The notes beneath the pieces were generated by a model. It had not been told where the DNA came from. It did no database searches and saw only the letters and a list, made by a program, of their open reading frames with translations. A stretch of DNA of 64,000 bases from Paraburkholderia bannensis NBRC 103871. Its GTDB lineage: Bacteria; Pseudomonadota; Gammaproteobacteria; Burkholderiales; Burkholderiaceae. The translations under genes and the position numbers were made by a program. This document shows positions 34,418 to 43,475 of the stretch, in pieces; the first letter of the stretch is position 1, and each line of letters starts with the position of its first letter. Where the stretch lies: assembly GCF_000685015.1 (NCBI RefSeq), contig NZ_BAYA01000013.1:186001-250000 (forward strand), given 5' to 3'.

Positions 34418-35812
34418 CTACGCGTCTTTCGTCTCCGCTTCGCGCACCCGCGCACCCGCATAGGCCCAGCAGTCGAGCGTGACGCGCAAACCCGGACGCT
34501 CGTGCGCCAGCGCCAGGCCAAAGCCATGCATGCGCATGACCGCCTGCACCAACGAAAGCCCAAGCCCCGAGCCCGGCGCTTCACGTGTGCGCTCGCTGCG
34601 ATAAAAGCGCTGAAACACCGCCATGCGCTCCGATTCGGGAATGCCGGGGCCGTTGTCGCTCACGTATACGCTCGGCCCCTGCGCGCCCATCGACACATGC
34701 AGGCCTACGCGCCCGCCAGAGGGCGTGAACTTGATGGCATTGTCGAGCAGGTTCGCGAGCGCTTCGAACAGCAGCGCATAGTCGGCGCGTATCACGTCCA
34801 CGCGCTCCAGTTGCAGCGCGAGGTCGATCTGCTTGTCAGCGGCGAGCGGCTGATAGAGGTCGGCCACTTCGGCGCAGAGCCGGTCGAGCGCAACATCGCC
34901 GAAGCCCGCGCGCCGCCGCATTGATTCGATCTCCGAAATACGCAGCATTGCCGTAAAGCGGCGCAGTACGTCGTTGACGCCGCGCGTGGCCTGGTCGACG
35001 AGACTCGCGTGGTCGCCGTCCAGCCGCTCCAGCGGCACGCGCGCGAGATGCGAGCGCACCCGCACGAGCGGCGTGCGCAGGTCGTGCGCAATGCCGTCGC
35101 AGGCGCCCTTGACCTCGTGCATGAGGCGCGAGACCTCATCGAGCATGTGATTGACGATCTGCGAAAGCCAGCTGATTTCGTCGCGCCCGCCATCGGGCAA
35201 ACGCGCGTCGAGGTCGCCCGCCGCGATGTCCTGCGCCACGCGACGCACCGCTTTCACGCGTCGCAATTGCGACGTGGACACCAGCGCGCCCACGCCCAGG
35301 CCGCCCAGCAACACCAGCGCCGCGCTGCCGGCAAGACCGCCGAGCATGGTCTCGCGCAGGCGCGCCATCTCGCCCACGTCGCGCGAGACAACCAGCAGAT
35401 TGCCATTGGGCAGACGCGTGACGCGCGTGCGCAGATATTGAGGATGCACCGTCGCGGGCCCGATCAGAAACGGCCTGTCCCACACGCCGACGCCGTTTTC
35501 GGTCAGGTGATGCGGCATGCGCGCGATATCGCCGGCAAGCCAGCGCTTGTCGGGCGAAAACAGGCCGTAGAAGTTCACGGGACGCTGGATCTGGCTGCGA
35601 ATATGCGCGTCCAGTTGTGCGGGCACCTGGGCAGGCGCGAGCGCCGAAAAATACGCGAACTGCCAGTTGATGTTGTAGTCGGCCTCGCGCGCGGTGTAAG
35701 ACGCCGACTGCCAATAGTTCAGGTAGACGAGCGCGGACATGGAAGCCGAGAACACCAGCGCATAGATCATCAACAGCCGGAATGTCGTGCTGCGCCAGAG
35801 ACTCATTTTCAT
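34418..35812 (-). CDS. Sensor histidine kinase, orphan in this window
   Basis: 464 aa. TM1 (~14-32), a periplasmic region of ~130 residues, TM2 (~155-178), HAMP (~180-232), then HisKA with the phospho-acceptor in DGIAHDLRTPLVRVR (~243), and an HATPase domain with N-box LLDNAIKFTPSGG, G1 VSDNGPGIPE and G2 GSGLGLSLVQA. All catalytic motifs are intact. No response regulator lies beside it, so the partner must be encoded elsewhere (an orphan OmpR-type regulator at 61548-62285 is too far away to pair on position). Start chosen at MKMSLWRSTTF behind GGGGAAA. Confidence 0.93.
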   Translation of the reverse strand: MKMSLWRSTTFRLLMIYALVFSASMSALVYLNYWQSASYTAREADYNINWQFAYFSALAPAQVPAQLDAHIRSQIQRPVNFYGLFSPDKRWLAGDIARMPHHLTENGVGVWDRPFLIGPATVHPQYLRTRVTRLPNGNLLVVSRDVGEMARLRETMLGGLAGSAALVLLGGLGVGALVSTSQLRRVKAVRRVAQDIAAGDLDARLPDGGRDEISWLSQIVNHMLDEVSRLMHEVKGACDGIAHDLRTPLVRVRSHLARVPLERLDGDHASLVDQATRGVNDVLRRFTAMLRISEIESMRRRAGFGDVALDRLCAEVADLYQPLAADKQIDLALQLERVDVIRADYALLFEALANLLDNAIKFTPSGGRVGLHVSMGAQGPSVYVSDNGPGIPESERMAVFQRFYRSERTREAPGSGLGLSLVQAVMRMHGFGLALAHERPGLRVTLDCWAYAGARVREAETKDA

Positions 35813-36065
35813 CGTATTTCCCCGCATTTCCCCGCCTTCCCGTCCAGTATCGCAAACCACCCATACCCGAACATGAAAATAGTTTTAGTTTTGTGAAAGC
35901 ACGCGTTCATCGCGCAAATGCCAATAAATAAAGTTTAATTCGCCCGCAATGATGCTGTCGTGACCGGCGCTCAAAATAGGCAGTGCGAAACGACGATATT
36001 CCCGTCATTCGCCGCAAAAATAAGTCTTGCCCCGCCTTTGTTACCCGTCATTGAGGAAATACGCC

Positions 36066-36365
36066 ATGAAACGCTCCCTCGCGCTTTGCCTTCTGTCGCT
36101 CGCCGCCGCGCTGCCGGCGCTGACTTCCGTCTCCGCGCACGCCGCCGATAACCCCGCGGGACGCCACGGCGTCGCGCCCATCCAGGTCAAGGCGCAGCTC
36201 TATCGCGCGTGGCTGACGGGCACGACCGCCGCCGACGAAAAAAATTCGTATCCCTTCGCGCCTTCCGACCGCGCCGAAGTCTCCGCGTCGCGCTGCGGTT
36301 ATGTGCTCGGCCATCCGGGCGCATCGGAATTTCCAGCGATCACGCGTTCTGTCTGCACGCAATAA
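36066..36365 (+). CDS. Small exported hypothetical protein, 99 aa
   Basis: Signal peptide MKRSLALCLLSLAAALPALT ending near SAHAAD (~27). The mature part is ~72 residues with two Cys (in SRCGYVLGHP and SVCTQ at the C-terminus), likely a disulfide. GAGGAAA lies 8 nt before the ATG. No family is recognised; the mature start (NPAGRHGVAPIQ) resembles no domain I can name. It is divergent from the histidine kinase gene and 200 bp upstream of the metal-chelate uptake operon, so it could be tied to either. Confidence 0.65.
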   Translation: MKRSLALCLLSLAAALPALTSVSAHAADNPAGRHGVAPIQVKAQLYRAWLTGTTAADEKNSYPFAPSDRAEVSASRCGYVLGHPGASEFPAITRSVCTQ

Positions 36366-36458
36366 CACCATCCATTCACGCTTTATTCCGGTGCATGCCG
36401 GAACACTTCGAATATCGGCGCGCTGATTTGTCGCAGTTGCATCCTGTCGGATCAAAAA

Positions 36459-36482
36459 CGTTATATCCGGTAAGATATTTCG
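36459..36482. promoter_or_regulatory. Dyad CGTTATAT-N8-ATATTTCG upstream of the TonB/ABC operon
   Basis: Imperfect inverted repeat (6 of 8 positions) about 90 bp before the permease start. The CGNNATAT arms resemble ModE half-sites more than a Fur box, but the 8-bp spacing is not the ModE standard. No Fur box was seen. Confidence 0.35.
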
Positions 36483-36573
36483 TATTCGCAGGCGGCATCA
36501 GCCGTTTATCCCTTGGCTTTTGGCCGAATTCAATGAGAAGCGCGGCGTATTACGCGTCGCCTCTCTCATCGCA

Positions 36574-37674
36574 ATGCCGATATCGAAGTTTTCTCATTTC
36601 TGTCAATTCGCCTTAAAGCCGGTGGACAAACGCACCATTGCTTTGTGCGTGGCGCTCGCTGGCGTGCCGCTGGTGGCGTGGCTCGGGCTATGCGTGGGGC
36701 GCCTCCCGCTCGCGCCCGGCCAGGTCGCGTTGACGTTGCTCGCGGCGCTGCATCTGCACGCGCCGCTGGCCGATAGCGCGCACGGCGCCTTGCTGCACGC
36801 CGTCGTGATGCAAGCGCGCCTGCCGCGTCTCGTGGCGGCGGCGCTGATCGGCGCGGCGCTTTGCACATCGGGTGCGACGTATCAGGCCGTGTTTCGCAAC
36901 CCGCTGGTTTCGCCGGGACTGTTGGGCGTGCTGGGTGGCGCGGCATTTGGCGCGGCGCTCGCCATCGTGCTCGGCAGCGGCAACACGCACGCCATGTGGA
37001 TCCAGGCGAGCGCGTTCGTGGGCGGCATTCTCGCCATGGGCGTGGGCGTGGGCGCGGCGGCGTTGATCGGCGGGATTGCCGATGCGCGCGGCGAGCGCGG
37101 CGGCGTGCTCACGCTGCTGCTTGGCGGCCTCGTGAGCAATGCGCTGTTTTCCGCGCTGGTTTCGCTGCTCAAGTACGTCGCGGATCCGCTCAACCAGTTG
37201 CCCGCCATCGTGTACTGGCTGCTCGGCTCGCTCGCGCAGACTGGTTGGCACGACCTCGCGTGGGCCGCTGCGCCGCTCGCACTGGGCACGCTGCTGCTGT
37301 GCATCGCCGCGCCGCTCATCGACGCTCTCGCGCTCAGCGACGACGAAGCGCGCAGCCTGGGCGTGCCCGTCACCGCGATCCGCCCGGGCGTGATGGCGCT
37401 GGCGACGCTCGTGAGCGCATTGACCGTCGCGCTCGCGGGCATGATCGGCTGGATCGGCTTGCTGGTGCCCAATCTCGTGCGACCGCTTGTGGGCGCATCG
37501 AATCGCTACGTACTGCCGATGAGTGCGCTCGTGGGCGCCATCGCGCTCATGCTCGCCGATACCTGCGCGCGCAGCGTCGCGAGCGCCGAGATACCGCTGG
37601 GCGTCGTCACCGAACTGGGCGGCGCGGTGGCGTTCGTGGCCGTCCTGCGCACGCTGCGCCGCGATGGACGCTAG
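36574..37674 (+). CDS. FecCD-family ABC transporter permease
   Basis: About 366 aa with ~10 membrane helices. Family hallmarks: LPRLVAAALIGAALCTSGATYQAVFRNPLVSPGLLG (~90-125, read in parts), LLLGGLVSNALFSALVSLLKY, YWLLGSLAQTGW and, near the end, GMIGWIGLLVPNLVRPLVGAS. It moves iron-siderophore, cobalamin, heme or a similar metal chelate across the inner membrane. The start is uncertain: ATG 36574 gives a ~17-residue N-tail before the family region, and a GTG near 36623 is the alternative. It is first in the operon permease, ATPase, receptor, binding protein. Confidence 0.92.
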   Translation: MPISKFSHFCQFALKPVDKRTIALCVALAGVPLVAWLGLCVGRLPLAPGQVALTLLAALHLHAPLADSAHGALLHAVVMQARLPRLVAAALIGAALCTSGATYQAVFRNPLVSPGLLGVLGGAAFGAALAIVLGSGNTHAMWIQASAFVGGILAMGVGVGAAALIGGIADARGERGGVLTLLLGGLVSNALFSALVSLLKYVADPLNQLPAIVYWLLGSLAQTGWHDLAWAAAPLALGTLLLCIAAPLIDALALSDDEARSLGVPVTAIRPGVMALATLVSALTVALAGMIGWIGLLVPNLVRPLVGASNRYVLPMSALVGAIALMLADTCARSVASAEIPLGVVTELGGAVAFVAVLRTLRRDGR

Positions 37675-37678
37675 GCCC

Positions 37679-38494
37679 ATGTCCGGATCGCTCTCGCTCT
37701 CCTGCCGCGATATCGTCGTGCGGCGCGCGCACGCCTGTGTTCTTGATGGCGTGAACTTCAGCGTTCGTGCAGGCGAACTGGTGTCTTTGCTCGGCGTAAA
37801 CGGCGCGGGTAAAAGCACGCTGTTGCGCGTGCTGCTCGGCCTCATTGCACCCGCTGCGGGCGAAGTGCACCTGCTCGATCGCCCCTTGCGCCGCCACACG
37901 CGCCGCACGATTGCGCAACACGTAGCGTGGGTGCCGCAATATCACGTGCCGCAATTTCCCTACACCGTCGAGCAGGTCGTCGCACTCGGCCGCCTGCCGC
38001 ATCGCGGCCTCATGAGTGCGCCGCGCGCCGAAGACCGCGCCGCCATCGCCGCCGCAATGGCCGACATGCAGGTCGCGCATCTCGCGCGACGCGACTATGG
38101 CGCACTCTCGGGCGGCGAACGCCAGCGCGTGATGCTCGCACGCGCGCTCGCCCAGGGCGCGCGCATCCTGCTGCTCGACGAGCCGTTTGCTGGCCTTGAC
38201 TACGGCCAGCACCTGCGCCTGCTGGAGCGCCTCGCTGCGCTCGCGGCCAGCGGCTACGCAATCGTCAACACGAATCACCGCCCCGACGACGCGTGCAATC
38301 TCTCCACGCGCGTGGCGCTGCTGGAGGGCGGGCGCATCGTCGCCGACGGCCCGCCGCGCGACGTCCTCACTGCGCAGACCGTAAGCGCGCTGTATCGCGC
38401 CCCGGTCGAACAACTCGATATCGACGGCCAGCGCTTCTTTCGCGCCGCCGCGCCCGCTTCCCCACTGCCGCCCTCGCGCGTCCCACCCAGCTAA
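37679..38494 (+). CDS. FecE-type ABC transporter ATPase
   Basis: 271 aa. Walker A in LLGVNGAGKSTLLRVL (~38-53), Q-loop in VAWVPQYHVPQF, signature LSGGERQRVMLARAL (~145), Walker B ILLLDEPFAGLDYG and the H-loop in IVNTNHRPDDA. It powers the adjacent FecCD-type permease. The ATG follows the permease stop by 4 nt; an in-frame ATG five codons earlier overlaps the permease end and is also possible. The ~25-residue tail is Pro/Ala rich. Confidence 0.93.
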   Translation: MSGSLSLSCRDIVVRRAHACVLDGVNFSVRAGELVSLLGVNGAGKSTLLRVLLGLIAPAAGEVHLLDRPLRRHTRRTIAQHVAWVPQYHVPQFPYTVEQVVALGRLPHRGLMSAPRAEDRAAIAAAMADMQVAHLARRDYGALSGGERQRVMLARALAQGARILLLDEPFAGLDYGQHLRLLERLAALAASGYAIVNTNHRPDDACNLSTRVALLEGGRIVADGPPRDVLTAQTVSALYRAPVEQLDIDGQRFFRAAAPASPLPPSRVPPS

Positions 38495-38496
38495 CG

Positions 38497-40695
38497 ATGA
38501 ACATTCGACCTCCGTCGCGCTGCGCCGCCTTTGCGTTCGCAGCCGCGTGCGCTTTCGCCGCGCATGACGCCCGTGCGCAAAGCACGCCATCCGCTTCCGC
38601 CGATAAGACCAGCAGCGCCAACAACGCCAACGATCAGGCCGGCAACGCCGACAAAGCGACGACACTGCCCACCGTCGCGGTCAGCGCCAGCGCAACGCCA
38701 GATGGCGCCAACAGCCCGCGCAGCGACAAGGCCTCGCTAGGGCCGCTGGGCACGCTCAAGCGCGTGGATACGCCTTATACGGTCAACGTGGTGACGCAGG
38801 AAGTGATCGCAGACCAGCAGCTCAAGAGCATTCCCGATGCGCTGCGCCTGCTGCCTTCGGTGCAAGGCGACGGCGCGCGCCCGCAAAGCCGCGGCATTCA
38901 GGGCAGCGTGGTGCAGAACAGCCGCATCGACGGCCTCAACGTGGTCTCGACCACCGATTACCCGCTCGAACAGTTCGATCGCATCGAAGTCCTGAATGGT
39001 CTGGCGGGCGCGCTGTACGGCCCCGCGAATCCGGCGGGCACGTTCAACTACATCCAGAAGCGCCCGACCGACGACCGCCAGCTTCACTTCACGCTGGGCT
39101 ACGGCACGCAAACGCGCTTCACGCGCGGCCTCGACGTATCGGATCGCGTAGGGCCGTCGAAGGCCATTGGCTACCGCCTCACGCTGCTCGACGAAACCGG
39201 CACCGGCTACACCGACCACAGCTCGCTGCGCCGCCAGCTTGCGAGCGTGGCGCTGGACTTCCATCTCTCGCGCGACACGGTGCTGGAGGCGAACTACAGC
39301 CACTACCACTACGTCACCAAAGGCTTCCCGGCGACCTTCGGTCTCGCAACCGGCGCGCATTTCCCGGCTGCGCTCGATCCGACCAACCCGGTCTGGGGCT
39401 CGGTCAACGGCGGCAACGACGACACGACCGACACCGGCTCGCTGCGCCTGAAGCACGACTTCTCGCCGAACTGGCACCTGGAAGCGGCCGTGCTGCGCCA
39501 GATCGCCGACCGCGAATCGACTACGCCGACCGACACGATCGCCACCGACGGCACCTACAAGACGACGATCTCGACCGCGACCGCCAGCCGCTTCACGATC
39601 ACCAGTAACCTGCTCTACCTGCGCGGCCACGTGGAAACGGGCAGCGTGCAGCAGGACATCAGCATCGGCACGAGCGGCTTCATCTGGGACAACTTCAATC
39701 CGGTTGCGGGCGCAACGACCACGCTCGGCAGCGCGAGCCTCACGAATCCGCAGTCGTTCGCGGTGACCGGCGCGCCGGATTTCGAGCATCGCTATCAATC
39801 GGCGCAGAGCACGCAGCAGTCCCTGACCGCGAGCGACAACATCCGTTTCTCGCCGCATTGGTCGGTGCTGCTCGCGGGCAGCCAGAGCTGGCTGTCCACG
39901 CACAACTACAGCGTGAAGGGCGTGCAGACGAGCGAATCGGCCAACCAGGGCCTGTCCGGTGCGGCGAGCCTGATTTTCAAGCCTCGCGAGAACCAGAGCC
40001 TCTATGTGACCTATGCGGACAGTCTCCAGCAAGGCGACACTGCGCCCGCAGGCTCGACCAACGCGGGCAATATTCTCGACCCATATCGCAGCAAGCAGTG
40101 GGAAGTGGGCTACAAGCTCGCGCTCGCGCGCATGAACGCGTCGGTCGCGGCGTTTCGCATCACGCGGCCCTATGCCTATACGCTCGCGGACGGCACCTAC
40201 GGCACGGCGGGCAACCAGGTCAATCGCGGCGTCGAGGTGATGCTCGACGGCAACGCCACGCGCAACCTGACGGTGTTCGGCGGCTTTACGTGGCTCGATC
40301 CGCGCCTGTTCGATACGGGTAGCGCAAGCACCGAGGGCAAGCGCATCGTCGGCCTGCCCGAGTTCGCGCTCAACGTGCTGATGCAGTACAAGATCCAGCA
40401 GGTGCCGGGTCTCTTCACCAATCTCAACGTGCATTATGTCGGCGCGCGTCCGACCGACAACGCCAACACGGGGTCGGTGGGCTCGTACACGACGCTCGAC
40501 CTGGGCGTGGGTTATCTCGCCGATATCATGGATCGCGCGGTGACGTTCCGCCTGTCCGTCGATAACGTCACGAACCGGCATTACTGGACGAATATCGTGC
40601 CGGGCGGCCTGAACGGCTATACGGGTTCAGGCAATGCCACCGCTCAGCTGGGCGCGCCGCGTACCGTCACGGCTTCGGTGGAGTTCGATCTATGA
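38497..40695 (+). CDS. TonB-dependent siderophore-type outer-membrane receptor
   Basis: 732 aa. Signal peptide ending near HDARAQS (~28), a Ser/Asn/Asp-rich linker with a TonB-box-like LPTVAVSA (~57-64), the plug domain (~85-210: TPYTVNVVTQEVIADQQ, DRIEVLNGLAGALYGPANPAGTFN) and a 22-strand barrel ending in VEFDL. The YGPANPAGT plug motif and the strand VNRGVEVMLDGNATRNLTVFGGFTWLD (read in parts) place it in the FhuE/FpvA-like siderophore branch. It lacks an N-terminal signalling (STN) domain, so it should not control a sigma factor. Starts 3 nt after the ATPase stop. Confidence 0.92.
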   Translation: MNIRPPSRCAAFAFAAACAFAAHDARAQSTPSASADKTSSANNANDQAGNADKATTLPTVAVSASATPDGANSPRSDKASLGPLGTLKRVDTPYTVNVVTQEVIADQQLKSIPDALRLLPSVQGDGARPQSRGIQGSVVQNSRIDGLNVVSTTDYPLEQFDRIEVLNGLAGALYGPANPAGTFNYIQKRPTDDRQLHFTLGYGTQTRFTRGLDVSDRVGPSKAIGYRLTLLDETGTGYTDHSSLRRQLASVALDFHLSRDTVLEANYSHYHYVTKGFPATFGLATGAHFPAALDPTNPVWGSVNGGNDDTTDTGSLRLKHDFSPNWHLEAAVLRQIADRESTTPTDTIATDGTYKTTISTATASRFTITSNLLYLRGHVETGSVQQDISIGTSGFIWDNFNPVAGATTTLGSASLTNPQSFAVTGAPDFEHRYQSAQSTQQSLTASDNIRFSPHWSVLLAGSQSWLSTHNYSVKGVQTSESANQGLSGAASLIFKPRENQSLYVTYADSLQQGDTAPAGSTNAGNILDPYRSKQWEVGYKLALARMNASVAAFRITRPYAYTLADGTYGTAGNQVNRGVEVMLDGNATRNLTVFGGFTWLDPRLFDTGSASTEGKRIVGLPEFALNVLMQYKIQQVPGLFTNLNVHYVGARPTDNANTGSVGSYTTLDLGVGYLADIMDRAVTFRLSVDNVTNRHYWTNIVPGGLNGYTGSGNATAQLGAPRTVTASVEFDL

Positions 40696-40705
40696 GGTTC
40701 GACCT

Positions 40706-41686
40706 ATGAGGCTCGCACGATTTGTCCGCCTGGCCGCAGCCTTCGCGTTGAGTTCGTGCGCGCTTGCCGTGCAGGCGCAGCCGAAAACCCGCATCGCCGA
40801 TCTCTGGTACGCGCATAACGCCGTGGTCGCGATGCTTGGTTCCGCCAGCGACGTCGTGGCGACGGTCGCAAGGCCGCAGGCGCTGCCCTGGATGTTCCGC
40901 GTCGCGCCCGCGCTCGCCCATGCCCAACCCGTTGCGGGCGCAACGGTCAACGCGGAAGACCTGCTGCGCCTGAACGCCGATGTCGTGTTCGCCAGCGCGG
41001 GCGACCCGACCATCGGCGCGATGCAGCGCCTGGGGCTCGACGTCGTGCCGGTGGGCTTCGACGATTACGATTCGATGCTGCGCTGTATCGACCTCACGGC
41101 GCAGACGCTCGACACGCCCCTCGCCCGCGAACGCGCGCGCGACTATCGCGCGTATTTGCAGGCGACGCTGCACGACACGGCGCAGGCGCTCGCCGCTCAC
41201 GGCACGCATGCAACGCCGCGCGTGCTGCACGTGGCGTCGCTCACGCCGCTGAAGGTGGACGGCTCGGACACGATCGTCGACCGCTGGATCCGCGCGGCTG
41301 GCGCGCGCAATGCCGCCGATGGACTGAGCGGCAACCTCAAGCCCGTGTCGATCGAGCAGGTGCTGGCGTGGCATCCCGATGTCGTGATTCTCGCGGCCAA
41401 CGCGGGGTCGATCGAGGCGTCGCCACAACGCGCGCTCTGGCAGACGCTCGAAGCCGTGCGTGACGGGCGCGTCTATCGCAATCCGACTGGCGTGTTCCCG
41501 TGGGATCGCTACGGCCCCGAGGCCGCGCTGGAGGTGCGCTGGGCCGCGAGGACACTGCATCCGGAAGCGTTCAGGGACGCAGCGCAGGGGTCGATGCAAA
41601 CGCAGACGCAGCAGTTCTACCAGCGCTTTTACGGCTACGCGCTGTCCGATGCCGAAGCGAAGCTCATGTTGAGCGGCGGGACTTGA
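40706..41686 (+). CDS. FecB/BtuF-type periplasmic binding protein
   Basis: 326 aa with signal peptide ending near CALAVQAQP (~22). The class III binding-protein fold is indicated by WYAHNAVVAMLGSASDVVATV (~33-53), LLRLNADVVFASAGDPTIGAMQRLGLDVVPVGF (read in parts), VEQVLAWHPDVVILAA-like segment IEQVLAWHPDVVILAAN and the C-terminal AARTLHPEAF. It delivers the chelate to the FecCD/E importer. The first lobe's WYAHN start is typical of a subgroup of metal-chelate binders; the ligand is not determined. It overlaps the convergent LysR gene by 23 bp. Confidence 0.9.
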   Translation: MRLARFVRLAAAFALSSCALAVQAQPKTRIADLWYAHNAVVAMLGSASDVVATVARPQALPWMFRVAPALAHAQPVAGATVNAEDLLRLNADVVFASAGDPTIGAMQRLGLDVVPVGFDDYDSMLRCIDLTAQTLDTPLARERARDYRAYLQATLHDTAQALAAHGTHATPRVLHVASLTPLKVDGSDTIVDRWIRAAGARNAADGLSGNLKPVSIEQVLAWHPDVVILAANAGSIEASPQRALWQTLEAVRDGRVYRNPTGVFPWDRYGPEAALEVRWAARTLHPEAFRDAAQGSMQTQTQQFYQRFYGYALSDAEAKLMLSGGT

Positions 41687-42587
41687 GCGCAGCCGTGCCG
41701 CTGGCGCGGGCCACTTCGAGCGCCAGCGCATGAAACGCCACGACCGCGCCCGACGATTCGTCGGCGCGGCTCAGCAGCAGCAATCCCGCCGAACCGACTT
41801 CGGCAACGGGCCGATAGGTCAGCCCCGGCAGCACGACCTGCTCGACCGAACGCGGCACCAGCGCGACGCCCAGGCCCGCGGCCACGAGCGCGAGCACGCT
41901 TAGCGTGCTGGACACGCGAAAGGCCGGTTCGACCACGATGCCCAGATGTGCGCGCAGATGCACCAGGCCCGCATCGCCGTCATCCGATGAAAACGCGATG
42001 ATCTGCTCGGCGGCCAGCAGCTTGAGCGGCACACGCGCGCGCTTCGCCAGCCGATGATCGTGCGCCATCGCCACCACCATCGGCCAGTTGCCGATGCGCT
42101 CGCAGCGTAGCGTGCGGCTTTCGGCCGGCGGCTGCACCGTGCCATAGGCAATATCGATTTCACCTTTCACCAGCGCGTCTTCGTGCAGGTTCGGCGGCAT
42201 TTCCTGCACCGATACCTCCGCACGCGGAAAGCGCGCACGAAACTGCCGCAGCGCGTCCGTGAGCATGCCGGACAGCACCGCATTGCCGGCAAAGCCCACG
42301 CGCACCCGGCCAATCTCGCCGCGCAGCGAGCGCCGCGTCGCATCGCGTGCGTGTTCCGCCTGCGCCAGCGTGCGGCGCGCCTCGGTCAGCAGCACCTCGC
42401 CCGCCGCGGTCAACCACACGCCCTGACGCGTGCGCGAAAACAGCGGGCCGCCCACTTCCGCTTCGAGATCGCGAATCTGCATGCTCAGCGCAGGCTGCAC
42501 GATGTTCAGCCGCTGCGCGGCCTGGCCGAAATGACCGGTCTCTGCCAATGCCACGAAGTAGCGTAGATGGCGCAGTTCCATTTGCAT
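41664..42587 (-). CDS. LysR-family transcriptional regulator
   Basis: 307 aa. N-terminal winged helix-turn-helix MELRHLRYFVALAETGHFGQAAQRLNIVQPALSMQIRDLE (residues 3-42, read in parts) and a LysR substrate domain (~95-290, with VRVGFAGNAVLSGMLTDAL and LALVAAGLGVALVPRSVEQV). Two ATGs are close (42585 and 42579). It is divergent from the SnoaL-like gene with a 115-bp AT-rich gap, the classic LysR arrangement, and that gene is the probable target. The effector is unknown. Confidence 0.93.
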   Translation of the reverse strand: MQMELRHLRYFVALAETGHFGQAAQRLNIVQPALSMQIRDLEAEVGGPLFSRTRQGVWLTAAGEVLLTEARRTLAQAEHARDATRRSLRGEIGRVRVGFAGNAVLSGMLTDALRQFRARFPRAEVSVQEMPPNLHEDALVKGEIDIAYGTVQPPAESRTLRCERIGNWPMVVAMAHDHRLAKRARVPLKLLAAEQIIAFSSDDGDAGLVHLRAHLGIVVEPAFRVSSTLSVLALVAAGLGVALVPRSVEQVVLPGLTYRPVAEVGSAGLLLLSRADESSGAVVAFHALALEVARASGTAALKSRRST

Positions 42588-42589
42588 TC

Positions 42590-42650
42590 ATCCATCATCC
42601 ATACTGATCGAACGATCATAACAATATATTTGGCTGATCGATTTGCGGCG
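42590..42650. promoter_or_regulatory. Putative LysR operator region
   Basis: AT-rich divergent promoter holding interrupted dyads, ATACTGATCGAACGATCAT (TGATCG/CGATCA around 42605-42619) and a further CTGATCG at 42634-42640. The TGATCG-N-CGATCA palindrome carries a T-N11-A core suitable for LysR binding. Confidence 0.55.
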
Positions 42651-42702
42651 CCCATACTGCCTGCGGAATCCATCACTTTTCCCCACTATTCAAGGCACTT
42701 TC

Positions 42703-43278
42703 ATGCAAACGACACTCGAAGACCGTCAGGCGATTGCTGACTTGATGAACGGCTGGATGCACCGCGATCTTGCGCAATGGGATCAGCTTGCGAGCCTGTT
42801 TCATGCGGACGGCACCATCGAGGTCACCTGGTTCGAAGGCCCCGCCGCCGATTTCATCGCGGGGTCGCAACGCATGGGTAAAGCCGGACTGAGCACCAAG
42901 CATTTCGTCGGCCAGCCGGTCGTGCGCTTCAATGGCGCGAAGGCGATCGTGGAAACGAACGCGATGATCATTGGCGAAAACGTGGCGCTCGAACTCGGCT
43001 GCGTCGCGCATAGCCGCTTTTACGACCTGGTCGAAAAACGTGCGGGCGAATGGAAGATCGTTCGGCGTCAGTGCATCTATGACAATGCGTATTTCACGTT
43101 CCCTTGTGGCGTCGTCGAGGTCGACCGGGAGGCCGTGCGCGCACTGCCGCGCGGCTATGCGGCGCTCGCCTGGCTGCTTGCGCAAAGCGGCTTTCCTGTG
43201 CAGCGTGTGTTTGCGACTAAAGGCAGCGAACTGGAACGGCAGATGAAGCAGCAAGGCGAGGTGTGGCTCGCGGCTTGA
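42703..43278 (+). CDS. SnoaL-like (NTF2-fold) domain protein
   Basis: 191 aa, soluble. LEDRQAIADLMNGWMHRDLAQWDQLASLFHADGTIEVTWFEG (residues 5-46, read in parts) is the typical start of the SnoaL/scytalone-dehydratase-like branch of NTF2 folds, continuing with HFVGQPVVRFNGAKAIVET and WKIVRRQCIYDN. The N-terminal Tyr/Asp/His pattern (MHRD, FHADG, HFVG) could form a dehydratase or isomerase site, but this fold also has non-enzymatic members. It faces the LysR regulator divergently. Confidence 0.82.
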   Translation: MQTTLEDRQAIADLMNGWMHRDLAQWDQLASLFHADGTIEVTWFEGPAADFIAGSQRMGKAGLSTKHFVGQPVVRFNGAKAIVETNAMIIGENVALELGCVAHSRFYDLVEKRAGEWKIVRRQCIYDNAYFTFPCGVVEVDREAVRALPRGYAALAWLLAQSGFPVQRVFATKGSELERQMKQQGEVWLAA

Positions 43279-43475
43279 GCGTTCAGGCTGAGGGCGTTGA
43301 GCGGCCTGCGAAACCGGAATGAAAGCGACCTGTACAATCAAGGCTTGAGGTTTTCCCAATCTGTCCCTCGCGGCACGCGTGCAGTTTCCCCCGTCTCCTC
43401 AAATGACGCGCCTTGAAGGTGCTTCGCGTCTGCACGCCTGCCGCAGCCTTTGTCGCTTTTAGCTGATCGTTCCCG

